From CAVRJC01 sp964505725 (GTDB lineage Bacteria; Actinomycetota; Acidimicrobiia; IMCC26256; DASPTH01), in the NCBI GenBank assembly GCA_964505725.1, contig CAZDJK010000073.1, positions 1-54,453 of the forward strand: a stretch of DNA of 54,453 nucleotides. The letters run 5' to 3'. The position numbers were made by a program, and so were the translations under genes. The notes under the pieces are model-generated. The model saw only the letters and a list, made by a program, of their open reading frames with translations, was not told the origin of the DNA and made no database searches. This document shows positions 14,900 through 23,122 of the stretch, piece by piece; position 1 is the first letter of the stretch; each line of letters opens with the position of its first letter.

Positions 14900-17176
14900 A
14901 TGGCTGATGCGATGGGTCCCGTCACACCGCTCGAGCTGATCGAGGCGGTGTACGCGAAGTTCCCGGGCGCGGTGGACGTGGCCCGGCGTCGCCTCGGTCG
15001 GCCGTTGACGTTCGCCGAGAAGGTGCTCTTCGCGCACGCCGACGACCCGGCCACCGTCGGGACCGAGCGCGGCGCCGACTACGCCGACTACCGCCCCGAC
15101 CGCATCGCGATGCAGGACGCCACCGCCCAGATGGCGCTCCTCCAGTTCATGACCGCGGGCCTGCCGCGGGTGCAGGTGCCGACCACCGTGCACTGCGACC
15201 ACCTGATCCAGGCCCGCGTCGGCGCCGACATCGACCTGCGCACCGCCCTCGACGTCAACTCCGAGGTGTACGAGTTCCTGCGCTCGGTGTCGGCCCGGTA
15301 CGGGATCGGCTTCTGGAAGCCGGGTTCGGGCATCATCCACCAGGTCGTCCTCGAGCAGTACGCGTTCCCCGGCGGGATGATGATCGGCACCGACAGCCAC
15401 ACGCCGAACGCCGGCGGCCTCGGGATGGTCGCGATCGGCGTCGGCGGTGCCGACGCGGTCGACGTGATGGCGGGGTGGCCCTTCAACACCCGGGTCCCGA
15501 AGCTCATCGGCGTGCACCTCACCGGCTCGCTCTCGGGCTGGGCGGCCGCGAAGGACGTGATCCTCAAGGTCGCCGGCATCCTCACGGTCAAGGGCGGCAC
15601 CGGCGCGATCGTGGAGTACTTCGGTCCGGGCACGGAGTCCATCTCCGCCACCGGCAAGGCGACCATCTGCAACATGGGCGCAGAGATCGGCGCGACGTGC
15701 TCGCTGTTCCCGTACGACTCGCGTTCGGCCGCGTACCTGAAGGCGACCGGCCGGGAGGCGGTCGCCGACTTCGCTGACGCCAACGTCGACCACCTCCGGA
15801 TGGACCCCGAGGTGCTCGAGCAGCCCGAGCGCTACTTCGACCGCGTGATCGACATCGATCTCGACGAGCTCGAGCCGCACCTCGTCGGCCCGCACACGCC
15901 CGACCTCGACCGGCCGATCTCGGAGGTGGGGCGCGCCGCCCACGAGGAGGGCTACCCGGTCGACATCAGCTACGCCCTCGTCGGCTCGTGCACCAACTCG
16001 TCGTACGAGGACATCGGTCGCGCCGCTCACGTCGCCCGCCAGGCGCACGCGCACGGCATGAAGGTCGCGACCCCGCTCCTCATCACCCCCGGGTCCGAGC
16101 AGGTCCGGGCCACCATCGAGCGCGACGGCCTCCTCGCCGACCTCGAGGCCATCGGCGCAACCGTGCTCGCCAACGCGTGCGGCCCGTGCATAGGCCAGTG
16201 GCAGCGCGACGACATCACCCCCGGGGAGCGCAACACCATCGTGTCGTCGTTCAACCGCAACTTTCCCGCCCGCAACGACGGCAACGCGGCCACGCTCTCG
16301 TTCATCGGCTCCCCCGAGACCGTCACCGCGATGGCGCTCACCGGGAAGCTCGACGTCGACTTCGTGCACGAGCCGCTCCGCGGTCCCGACGGGTCCGAGG
16401 TGCGTTTCGAGGCGCCGTCCGCCGACGAGCTGCCGCGGCGGGGGTTCGATCCGGGCGAGTCGGGCTTCCTCCCGCCGGCCGATGACCCTGCGACGGTCGA
16501 GGTCGTCATCGCGCCCGATTCCGAGCGGCTCGAGCGGCTCGAGCCGTTCGCGGCGTGGGACGGGCAGGACTTCCTCGGGTTGCGCGTCCTGTGCAAGGCC
16601 GTCGGCAAGTGCACGACCGACCACATCTCGCCGGCCGGCCCCTGGCTGCGCTACCGCGGGCACCTCACCAACATCTCCGGCAACCTGTTCAGCGGGGTGA
16701 ACAACGCGTTCGCGCTCGACAAGCCCGGCATGGGCGTCGACTCCCGCGACGGCTCCGTCGTGCCGTTGCCCGAGCTCGCACGCGCGTACAAGGAGGCGGG
16801 CATCTTCTGGGTGGCGATCGGCGACGAGAACTACGGCGAGGGCTCGTCACGGGAGCACGCGGCGATGGAGCCGCGCTTCATGAACGGCCGTGCCGTGATC
16901 GTGCGCTCGTTCGCGCGCATCGCGGAGGCCAACCTCAAGAAGCAGGGCGTGCTCGCGCTCACGTTCGCGAACCCCGACGACTACGAGCGCGTGCGTCACG
17001 ACGACACCGTCGACATCGTCGGGCTCGCGGAGCTCGAACGGGGGAAGCCGGTGACGGTCGTGCTGCACCATGCCGACGGGTCCAACGAAAAGATCAACAC
17101 GACGCACACGATGTCGGAGGAGCACATCGCCTGGTTCCGGGCGGGCTCGGCCCTCAACGTCGTACGGGGCTTCTGA
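14900..17176 (+). CDS. acn: Aconitate hydratase (mitochondrial-type)
   Basis: This 758-aa enzyme interconverts citrate and isocitrate in the TCA cycle through a [4Fe-4S] cluster. The cluster ligands are visible as Cys364 (VGSCTNSSYED) and Cys427/Cys430 (ACGPCIG). Other signatures are GTDSHTPNAGGLG in the N-terminal part and GDENYGEGSSREHAA in the swivel domain. The length and the direct start with domain 1 suit the mAcn-like subgroup rather than the 900-aa AcnA. The 3' end overlaps the convergent radical SAM gene by 23 bp, linking it spatially to Fe-S genes. Confidence 0.95.
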   Translation: MADAMGPVTPLELIEAVYAKFPGAVDVARRRLGRPLTFAEKVLFAHADDPATVGTERGADYADYRPDRIAMQDATAQMALLQFMTAGLPRVQVPTTVHCDHLIQARVGADIDLRTALDVNSEVYEFLRSVSARYGIGFWKPGSGIIHQVVLEQYAFPGGMMIGTDSHTPNAGGLGMVAIGVGGADAVDVMAGWPFNTRVPKLIGVHLTGSLSGWAAAKDVILKVAGILTVKGGTGAIVEYFGPGTESISATGKATICNMGAEIGATCSLFPYDSRSAAYLKATGREAVADFADANVDHLRMDPEVLEQPERYFDRVIDIDLDELEPHLVGPHTPDLDRPISEVGRAAHEEGYPVDISYALVGSCTNSSYEDIGRAAHVARQAHAHGMKVATPLLITPGSEQVRATIERDGLLADLEAIGATVLANACGPCIGQWQRDDITPGERNTIVSSFNRNFPARNDGNAATLSFIGSPETVTAMALTGKLDVDFVHEPLRGPDGSEVRFEAPSADELPRRGFDPGESGFLPPADDPATVEVVIAPDSERLERLEPFAAWDGQDFLGLRVLCKAVGKCTTDHISPAGPWLRYRGHLTNISGNLFSGVNNAFALDKPGMGVDSRDGSVVPLPELARAYKEAGIFWVAIGDENYGEGSSREHAAMEPRFMNGRAVIVRSFARIAEANLKKQGVLALTFANPDDYERVRHDDTVDIVGLAELERGKPVTVVLHHADGSNEKINTTHTMSEEHIAWFRAGSALNVVRGF

Positions 17177-18500
17177 CCTTCGTAACCTGCAGCTCGGTGG
17201 GCTCCGCGCAGCAGAACCAGCTCTCACTGAGCCGCGGTCGGTCGCGCGTGAGCCCGGTGAGGTCGACCGGCGGCGCGCCGGCGGCGCTCCGCACCGCGGC
17301 GTAGGTCTCGAACGCGTCGTCGCCGGCCGCGGTGCCCGCCTCGACGAGCGCGCTCACCTCACGCTGGAGGTCGTCGGCGTCCTGGTCGGCTGCGCGCCAC
17401 TCGTACGTGAGCCGGGCGTCGTCCCACGCGCCGACGTACGCCGCGAGGTCGGGATGCGTGAGCAGCAACGACCCGCGGGGGAGCAGGAGCCGGATCGAGT
17501 ACTGCACCGGATCGACGGCCCCGACGAGGTCGTGGGCGTGCACGAAGTCGAGGAGGTCGACGAACCCGGCGCGCGTCGTCCACGGTGTGAACGGCAGGAA
17601 CGACGGCCGCACGTCGATCCCCGCGCCGCGGAGTACGTCGACCGCGCGTGCGGCGTCGCCCGCGGTGTGGCCCTTGTCGAGGCGCGCGAGCACCGCGTCG
17701 TCGACCGCTTCGAACGCCGACACCACGAAGATGCAGCCCGCGGCCGCGAGCTCCTCCCAGTCGCCCGCGTGTCGGAGGACGTGCTCGACCTTGGTCGTGC
17801 AGTCCCACGTGAGCGAGGGGTGGCGCTCGTGCATCGCGGTGACGACGCGCCCCGAGTGCCGGGGTGCGTTGAGGAAGTCGGGGTCCCCGAACGTGATATG
17901 GGTCGCACCCGCGTCGACGAGCTGTGCGATCTCCCCGAGCACCGCGCGTTCGTCGGTGACCCGCACGCGGCCGTCGTACACGACCGGCACCGGGCAGTGC
18001 CGGCAGCGGTGCGCGCAGCCCCGGCTCGCCTCGACCATGCCCACCAGTCGCTCCTGTCCTCGGTGTACGAGGTGCGCGTACCGATCGAGCGGCGGCAGGA
18101 GGTCGCGCTCGGGCAGCGGTGCCCCCGGCGTCGCGGCGCTGCGGTCGAGTGACGAGGCCTCGGGCGCGTTGCCGGTGGCCACCCACTCGACGAGTGGGGC
18201 CTCGAACTCGCCCGCGACGACCACGTCGACCACGTCGGCGCACATGGCGGCGTAGAGGCCGTAGCAGCACGTGGGCTTGTCGACCGTCGGCGCTAGCTCG
18301 CGGGCGAGCCGGGTCGCGGTGTGCATGGGGACAGAGAACGCGACCCTGTCGGCCCACTCGGCGAGCACGGGGTCCCAGCCGTCGACCGCGGTGTCGACGA
18401 CCCGCACGTCGTGACCGGCGGCGCGGAGCCGGGCCGCGGGAACCGCGAGGCTGCGCGGCTGGTGGCCGAGCTCGTAGGTACCGACGAGGAGGACGCGCAC
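17154..18500 (-). CDS. CCAEP-tail radical SAM protein
   Basis: This 448-aa protein has an N-terminal cobalamin-binding-like Rossmann region (residues 1-110, VRVLLVGTYELGHQ), a radical SAM core with Cys162-x3-Cys166-x2-Cys169 (GCAHRCRHC), and a C-terminal extension ending in SWFCCAEPTEL (CCAEP at 430-434). From memory this tail defines the CUAEP/CCAEP-tail radical SAM (seleno)protein family, in which some members have selenocysteine in place of the second Cys; here both are Cys codons. The substrate is unknown. It is 5 nt downstream of the ATP-grasp gene and surely in its operon. The GTG start has no ribosome binding site, but TAGCCT lies 7 nt upstream. Confidence 0.88.
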   Translation of the reverse strand: MRVLLVGTYELGHQPRSLAVPAARLRAAGHDVRVVDTAVDGWDPVLAEWADRVAFSVPMHTATRLARELAPTVDKPTCCYGLYAAMCADVVDVVVAGEFEAPLVEWVATGNAPEASSLDRSAATPGAPLPERDLLPPLDRYAHLVHRGQERLVGMVEASRGCAHRCRHCPVPVVYDGRVRVTDERAVLGEIAQLVDAGATHITFGDPDFLNAPRHSGRVVTAMHERHPSLTWDCTTKVEHVLRHAGDWEELAAAGCIFVVSAFEAVDDAVLARLDKGHTAGDAARAVDVLRGAGIDVRPSFLPFTPWTTRAGFVDLLDFVHAHDLVGAVDPVQYSIRLLLPRGSLLLTHPDLAAYVGAWDDARLTYEWRAADQDADDLQREVSALVEAGTAAGDDAFETYAAVRSAAGAPPVDLTGLTRDRPRLSESWFCCAEPTELQVTKVRSPVRR

Positions 18501-18505
18501 GAGGC

Positions 18506-19714
18506 TCAGGCTAGGAGGCGACCCGCGTCGGTCTCCACGACCACGTCGAGCGCGGCGTGCGCAGCACGGAGCGCGCCCTCGACCACGGCAGGGGTGTCGC
18601 CCCGTGCGAAGAGGAAACCGAGGTACCGGTCGCCCTCGGGCAGCGGCACCACCGACCGGCCGAGCGGGACGGTGATCTCGAGGCCGGTGACGCCGGGCAC
18701 CGCGAGCGCGTCCTCGCGTCCGCGGACTTCGCGCAGCGTGCCCGCGGCGGGGATCGGCAGCATCATCACCCCCGAGGCGGCCTGCTCGCGGCGGAGGCCG
18801 TCCAGCGGCATCCCGAGCGCGTGCCGGAGCACGACCTCCTCGAGCGAGATGCCGGCGCCGAACCGCAGCGCGCGCGAGCACAGGCCGCCGATGGATCGCG
18901 CCGCGACCTCGATGACCCACGCATGCCCGCCGTCGACGCGCACCTCCGCGTGCACCGGGCCCTCCACCAGGCCGATGGCCGCGGCGGCGCGTGCCGTCAG
19001 CGTCGTGACGCGCTCCTGGGTCGCCACGTCGAGCCGCGAGGGCGTGACGTAGATCGTCTCCTCGAAGTAGGGCCCCACGAGCGGGTCGGGCTTGTCGAAC
19101 AGCGCGAGCACCGTGAGCGCGCCTCCGACGAGCAGCCCTTCCACCGCGACCTCCGCGCCGGGCACATACTCCTCGACGAGCAAGGGACCGTCGCAGATGG
19201 CGAGGACTCTCTCGGCGGCGGCGCGCGCGGCATCACGGTCGTCGGCTCGGATCACACCTTGGCTCCCCGAGAGGTGCACCGGCTTCACGACGCACGGATA
19301 GCCCACGTCGGGCAGAGCGCCGGGGTCGGTCGCGCGCGCGAAGCGCGGCTGGGGCACCGAGTGGCCGGCGAGCGCGTCGCGCATCGCGGCCTTGTCGCGT
19401 GTCGCCTCTACCGCGAGAGGAGGATTGTGCGGGAGCCCCAGCCGCTCGCCGGCGGCGGCGGCGACCACGACGCCCCGGTCGTCGACCGCGACGACCGCGT
19501 CCACCGGTGCGCGCTCGTGCAGCGCGGCGATGGCGTCGACGGCGGCGTCCCGGTCGTGGAGCGGCACCACGACCGCGCGGTCGCCCATCGCCGCCGAGAG
19601 TGTCTGCGCCTCCTCGGAGCCCACGACGAGGTCCACGCCCAGGTGGGCGGCGGCGAGCACGAAATCGTGGGCCCGGTAGGTGGCGGTCGGGAGCAGGAGG
19701 AGGACGCGCGGCAC
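18506..19714 (-). CDS. ATP-grasp ligase, partner of the CCAEP radical SAM protein
   Basis: This 402-aa protein starts with a Rossmann-like domain (PRVLLLLPTATYRAHDF), followed by an ATP-grasp fold: PCVVKPVHLSGSQGVI (nucleotide-binding lysine and loop), LLVEEYVPGAEVAVEG, and HAEVRVDGGHAWVIEVAARSIGG (metal-binding Glu). Such enzymes join a carboxylate to an amine or thiol through an acyl-phosphate. Coupling to the radical SAM gene suggests ligation of an amino acid or peptide-like group to the same product. It is divergent from the NfuA-like gene, with start codons under 20 bp apart. Confidence 0.88.
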   Translation of the reverse strand: MPRVLLLLPTATYRAHDFVLAAAHLGVDLVVGSEEAQTLSAAMGDRAVVVPLHDRDAAVDAIAALHERAPVDAVVAVDDRGVVVAAAAGERLGLPHNPPLAVEATRDKAAMRDALAGHSVPQPRFARATDPGALPDVGYPCVVKPVHLSGSQGVIRADDRDAARAAAERVLAICDGPLLVEEYVPGAEVAVEGLLVGGALTVLALFDKPDPLVGPYFEETIYVTPSRLDVATQERVTTLTARAAAAIGLVEGPVHAEVRVDGGHAWVIEVAARSIGGLCSRALRFGAGISLEEVVLRHALGMPLDGLRREQAASGVMMLPIPAAGTLREVRGREDALAVPGVTGLEITVPLGRSVVPLPEGDRYLGFLFARGDTPAVVEGALRAAHAALDVVVETDAGRLLA

Positions 19715-19732
19715 GGACCTATCATGGCCGGG
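19715..19732. promoter_or_regulatory. Compressed divergent promoter, ATP-grasp / NfuA-like
   Basis: On the plus strand TATCAT (19720-19725) stands 7 nt before the ATG at 19733. On the minus strand CATGAT (19726-19721) stands 6 nt before the GTG at 19714. The two -10 elements overlap, so both transcripts would be leaderless and transcription of one strand should compete with the other. Confidence 0.45.
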
Positions 19733-20350
19733 ATGACCGAGATCCTCACCCTGACCGACACGGCCCGCGCCAAGGTGCTCGAGGTGCGCGCCGAGGAGTC
19801 GGATCCCGAAGCACTCGCGCTGTGGGTGGAGGTGAACGGCGAACAGGCCGGTGCGTACACCTACCTGATGGAGTTCCGCCGGCGCGACGACCTCGGTGAC
19901 GACGTCACGCTGCTCCACCACGACGGCGTCGTCGTCGCGATCCCGAGCGACAGCGTCCCGAAGCTCGAAGGCGCGACGCTCGACTTCGCGGGTTCCGGCA
20001 TGGTCATGCAGAACCCCAACCGGCCACTGCGCGCCTCGCCGGCGATGGCGGCGCGTCCCGAGGCCGACCTCTCGGGCGAGGTTCCCCAGCGGGTCATGCA
20101 GGTGCTCGAAGAGCAGATCAACCCCGCGATCGCGGCGCACGGTGGTTACGCCGAGCTCGTCGCGATCGAGGAGTCGATCGCGTACCTGCGGCTGTCGGGC
20201 GGGTGCCAGGGCTGCGGCCTGGCCGCGGTCACGCTGAGCCAGGGCATCGAGGTGGCGATCCTCGACACGGTGCCCGAGATCACCGAGGTGGTCGACGTCA
20301 CCGACCACGCCTCGGGCGCCAACCCCTACTACGAGGCCGCCAAGAAGTAG
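19733..20350 (+). CDS. nfuA: NfuA-like Fe-S carrier (A-type-like plus NifU domain)
   Basis: The product is 205 aa (208 if the ATG at 19724 is used; 19733 is preferred because a -10 hexamer ends 7 nt before it). Residues 1-95 form a degenerate A-type (HesB/IscA-like) domain with no cysteines, and residues 110-205 a NifU C-terminal domain with CQGC (Cys158, Cys161). This is the architecture of NfuA, which holds a [4Fe-4S] cluster at a dimer interface and delivers it to targets such as aconitase or radical SAM enzymes. Both kinds of client lie within 5 kb. Confidence 0.9.
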   Translation: MTEILTLTDTARAKVLEVRAEESDPEALALWVEVNGEQAGAYTYLMEFRRRDDLGDDVTLLHHDGVVVAIPSDSVPKLEGATLDFAGSGMVMQNPNRPLRASPAMAARPEADLSGEVPQRVMQVLEEQINPAIAAHGGYAELVAIEESIAYLRLSGGCQGCGLAAVTLSQGIEVAILDTVPEITEVVDVTDHASGANPYYEAAKK

Positions 20351-20360
20351 CGCGCCTCGC

Positions 20361-20403
20361 CTCGCCTCAAGTTGGCGAGTGGGATTGGCGAGTGGGATTG
20401 GCG
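20361..20403. repeat. Tandem 13-bp repeat in a convergent intergenic region
   Basis: TTGGCGAGTGGGA occurs at 20372-20384 and 20385-20397, with a partial third unit to 20403. The first GGCGAG pairs with CTCGCC (20361-20366) to form a hairpin. The repeat sits between two convergent genes and may act as a weak bidirectional terminator; repeat number could vary between strains. Confidence 0.6.
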
Positions 20404-20406
20404 GGG

Positions 20407-21129
20407 TCAGGCGAAGCGGCGGGCGTCCTCGGCGGCGTACTGCGCGACGGCGTTGTCGGCGGTGGCGTTCCGCTCGATCCGGGCGACCGTGTCGACGAGC
20501 TGCGAGGCAGGGATGGCGCACGTCATCTCGGTCGGGGGCATGCCGGTGCGGACGCGGCTCAGCGCGCACCCGACGCTTGCGGCCGGCACCGCCTCTTCCT
20601 TCGCCACCGCCACGATGTGGCACTGCGGCTTGCCCTCGATGCGCAGGCCGGGGATGGCGTCGGAGAGCACCATGAGCTGGCGGGGCGTGACGCGGAGGAA
20701 CACCACGTCGGGGTCGACGGGCGTCTCGGCGAGCGGGCCGTAGGTCACGGCGCCGGGCCGTTCGTGCACGACGGGGATCTGCGGCACCACGTCCATGGTC
20801 ACCCAGCCCGAGTCGAGCAACGCGGCGACGTCACCGTTGGCCGCGACCTCGTCCAGGGTCTTGAAGCCGTGCGTCATGCTGCCGACGCTGCAATTGGCGT
20901 GGTCCTCCGCCACCGTGCTGAACGTGCGCTCGGCGGCCTTCATCCAGAAGACGCACCCGGCGGGGACCCGGCCGGTGCGACCGTCGGCGAGCGCCTCCGG
21001 CATCGGGTCGGCGAAGGGCTCGACGCCGTCGGGCGGCGCGTCCGAGAACGTGATCGCGAGCGGCGGTGACGCGAGGTGGAGCGCCGCGGTGAGCGCGGAC
21101 GCGAGCTGTGACCAGTCGGTGGTGGGCAT
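20407..21129 (-). CDS. DUF169 family protein
   Basis: This protein of about 240 aa starts at MPTTDWSQL. It shows the DUF169 pattern: PPLAITFSD near the start, CVFWMKAAERTFSTV with Cys, ANCSVGSMTHG, and VGCALSRVRTGMPPTEMTCAIP near the end. DUF169 proteins are uncharacterised; conserved Cys residues suggest a metal or cluster site. Upstream in-frame ATGs at 21141 and 21189 exist, but the latter lies inside a strong inverted repeat, so 21129 is preferred. It lies downstream of cysteine desulfurase on the same strand. Confidence 0.8.
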   Translation of the reverse strand: MPTTDWSQLASALTAALHLASPPLAITFSDAPPDGVEPFADPMPEALADGRTGRVPAGCVFWMKAAERTFSTVAEDHANCSVGSMTHGFKTLDEVAANGDVAALLDSGWVTMDVVPQIPVVHERPGAVTYGPLAETPVDPDVVFLRVTPRQLMVLSDAIPGLRIEGKPQCHIVAVAKEEAVPAASVGCALSRVRTGMPPTEMTCAIPASQLVDTVARIERNATADNAVAQYAAEDARRFA

Positions 21130-21176
21130 GCGGCGCAGCATAGCGACGACCCCGACGGCGACTTCCGGCCGTCGCT

Positions 21177-21227
21177 GATTCATTGTCATCTGCGCGCTCT
21201 CTACGAGCGCGCATCACGCAATGAATC
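21177..21227. promoter_or_regulatory. Nested 9+9 bp inverted repeat
   Basis: Outer arms GATTCATTG/CAATGAATC (21177-21185, 21219-21227) and inner arms TGCGCGCTC/GAGCGCGCA (21191-21199, 21205-21213) form one long hairpin with a symmetrical 5/5 internal loop and a 5-nt apical loop. It lies between the cysteine desulfurase stop and the DUF169 start. The AT-rich outer arms stand out in this GC-rich DNA. It may be a terminator/attenuator, an operator or a small mobile palindrome. Confidence 0.7.
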
Positions 21228-21241
21228 GGGAGAACGACAGC

Positions 21242-22372
21242 TCAGGCGCGCAGCTCGCGGAGCGACGTCACGATCGCGGGGAACGTGGTGAGGAAGGCGT
21301 CGACGTCGATGTCGGTCGTGCTCCATCCGACGCTCACGCGCAGCGACCGGTCGGCGTCGACGCCCATGGCCTCGAGGACCGGCGACGGCTCGAGTGACTC
21401 GCTCGAGCACGACGATCCCGAGTGCACCGCCACGCCGTGCTGGTCGAGCGCGAGCAGGATCGGCTCGGCCTCGACGCCGGCGACGCCGAGGCACACGACG
21501 TGCGGGAGCCGGTGCTCGGGATCGCCGAGGCGGGTCACGCCGTCGACCGCACCGACCGTGCGGACCTCCAGGCGCTCGGTGTGAGCGCGCGCCCGCTCGA
21601 TCTCGCGCGCCAACCCGCCGTCGGCGAGCTCCGCGGCCGCGGCGCCGAACCCGACGATCGCGGGGACGTTCTCGATGCCGCCCCGGCGGGCGCGCTCCTG
21701 CGCGCCCCCCACGATGAGCGGCGGGAAGCGCAGCCCCCGTCGGACGAGCAGCGCGGCCGCGCCCTTGGGACCACCCCACTTGTGCGCCGTGACCGAGCAC
21801 AGGTCGGCGCCGAGCTCGGCGAACCGCACGTCGTGGTAGCCCGCGGCCGCGCACGCGTCGACGTGTACCGCCACGCCTCGGCTGCGGGCGGTCTCGACGA
21901 TCTCCGCCACCGGCTGCACCGTGCCCACCTCGTGGTTGGCGAGCTGCACCGAGACGAGCGCGGTGTCGGGCCCGATAGCCGCGAGGACGGCGTCCGCATC
22001 GATCCGCCCGCGCCCGTCGACGCCGACCGTGGTGACGGTGAAGCTCGACGCCCGCGCGCAGGCCTCGAGCACCGAGGAGTGCTCGACCGCGCTGGTGACG
22101 ACGTTGCCCTGCCCGGCCCGGGTGAGCGCGCCCCATATCGCGGTGTCGACCGCCTCGGTCCCGGTAGCCGTGAACACCACCTCCCGGGGCCGGGCGCCGA
22201 ACAGCGCGGCGACCTGCTCGCGGGCATTCTCGATCGCGACCCGCGCCGCGCGCCCTTCCGCGTGCAGGCGGCCCGGGTCGCCGTGGTGCTCGACGAGATA
22301 GGGGAGCATCGCCTCGCGCGCCGCGGGCCGCAGCGGCGATGTCGACGCGTGGTCGAGGTACGCGCGCGCCAC
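21242..22372 (-). CDS. Cysteine desulfurase (NifS/IscS class)
   Basis: This 376-aa PLP enzyme releases sulfur from cysteine as persulfide for Fe-S clusters or thio-cofactors. The PLP lysine is Lys198 in TAHKWGGPKG. The mobile catalytic Cys322 lies in HSGSSCSSESLEPS, the class I (IscS/NifS) loop. Other anchors are YLDHASTSPL at the start and ANHEVGT. The GTG start lies 4 nt after the stop of the SufR-like gene, so the pair forms an operon. Confidence 0.92.
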   Translation of the reverse strand: MARAYLDHASTSPLRPAAREAMLPYLVEHHGDPGRLHAEGRAARVAIENAREQVAALFGARPREVVFTATGTEAVDTAIWGALTRAGQGNVVTSAVEHSSVLEACARASSFTVTTVGVDGRGRIDADAVLAAIGPDTALVSVQLANHEVGTVQPVAEIVETARSRGVAVHVDACAAAGYHDVRFAELGADLCSVTAHKWGGPKGAAALLVRRGLRFPPLIVGGAQERARRGGIENVPAIVGFGAAAAELADGGLAREIERARAHTERLEVRTVGAVDGVTRLGDPEHRLPHVVCLGVAGVEAEPILLALDQHGVAVHSGSSCSSESLEPSPVLEAMGVDADRSLRVSVGWSTTDIDVDAFLTTFPAIVTSLRELRA

Positions 22373-22376
22373 GCGT

Positions 22377-23105
22377 TCAGACGCGGGCGACGCAGCGGTC
22401 GTCGCCGTCGGGGCGACTGCTCTCGAACTGCGGCGACGTCTCGCCGTACAGGCCGGCGAGCATGCCGCGGATCATGCCCCGGTCGAGCGCGCACACGACG
22501 TGCGGGTACCGCTGCGCCGTGTCGCCGAACGGGCAGCACTCCGACACGATCGTCAGGCGCCCGTCGTGCGACTCGCTGTGCGCGGCGAAGCCGTGCGCGG
22601 TGAGCGCGTCGGCGACGGTGGCCAGCGCGGCCCGCACCGAACGGTGGCCCTCGGTGGGGTCGATCCGCCCGGCGAGCTCGCGTCCGTACTGGTAGCCGAC
22701 CTGGTCGGCCAGGGACTCCGCCTCGGCGGGCCCGAGCGCGTCGAGCGCGCTCGCGAGCAACCCGCCGAGCAGGTCGTCGTGGCGCAGCGGCAACGCGAGG
22801 TTGGCGTCGAGGGGGCCGGCGCGGTACCGCTTCGACGGCCGACCGGCGGCGCGCGTGCCGCCCGCCGCACGGGGACGGGCGGACTCCACGCCGAGATAGC
22901 CGCCGCTCGTCAGCTTCTCGAGGTGGTGGCGGGCGACGTTGGGGTGCAGGTCGAAGTGCTCGGCCGCCTCGCCGGCGGTCACCCCGGCCTCGCCCGCGTC
23001 GCGCGCGAACAGGTAAATCTCACGGCGGGTCGGGTCTCCGAATGCGTTGGTGACCGCGCTGACGACGGCGTTGAACTCGTCCGGCGTGAGGGCCTCGTCG
23101 ACCAC
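22377..23105 (-). CDS. sufR: SufR-like Fe-S-sensing ArsR-type repressor
   Basis: This 242-aa protein has an N-terminal winged helix (FGDPTRREIYLFARD ... HPNVARHHLEKLTSGGYL) and a C-terminal ligand domain with ECCPFGD, a Cys in YPHVVCALD and a last Cys near the end (DDRCVARV). This cysteine layout matches SufR repressors, which hold a cluster and derepress Fe-S assembly genes under iron limitation or oxidative stress. It lies upstream of cysteine desulfurase and divergent from mrp, so it probably regulates both. Confidence 0.85.
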   Translation of the reverse strand: MVDEALTPDEFNAVVSAVTNAFGDPTRREIYLFARDAGEAGVTAGEAAEHFDLHPNVARHHLEKLTSGGYLGVESARPRAAGGTRAAGRPSKRYRAGPLDANLALPLRHDDLLGGLLASALDALGPAEAESLADQVGYQYGRELAGRIDPTEGHRSVRAALATVADALTAHGFAAHSESHDGRLTIVSECCPFGDTAQRYPHVVCALDRGMIRGMLAGLYGETSPQFESSRPDGDDRCVARV

Positions 23106-23122
23106 CCCTGTATTCTACCTAT
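23106..23122. promoter_or_regulatory. 17-bp bidirectional leaderless promoter, sufR / mrp
   Basis: Plus strand: TATTCT (23111-23116) then 6 nt, then the GTG of mrp. Minus strand: TAGAAT (23117-23112) then 6 nt, then the GTG of the SufR-like gene. The -10 boxes are almost fully superimposed. CTAC-N8-GTAG (23115-23118 with 23127-23130) is a possible dyad for the divergent repressor. Confidence 0.55.
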
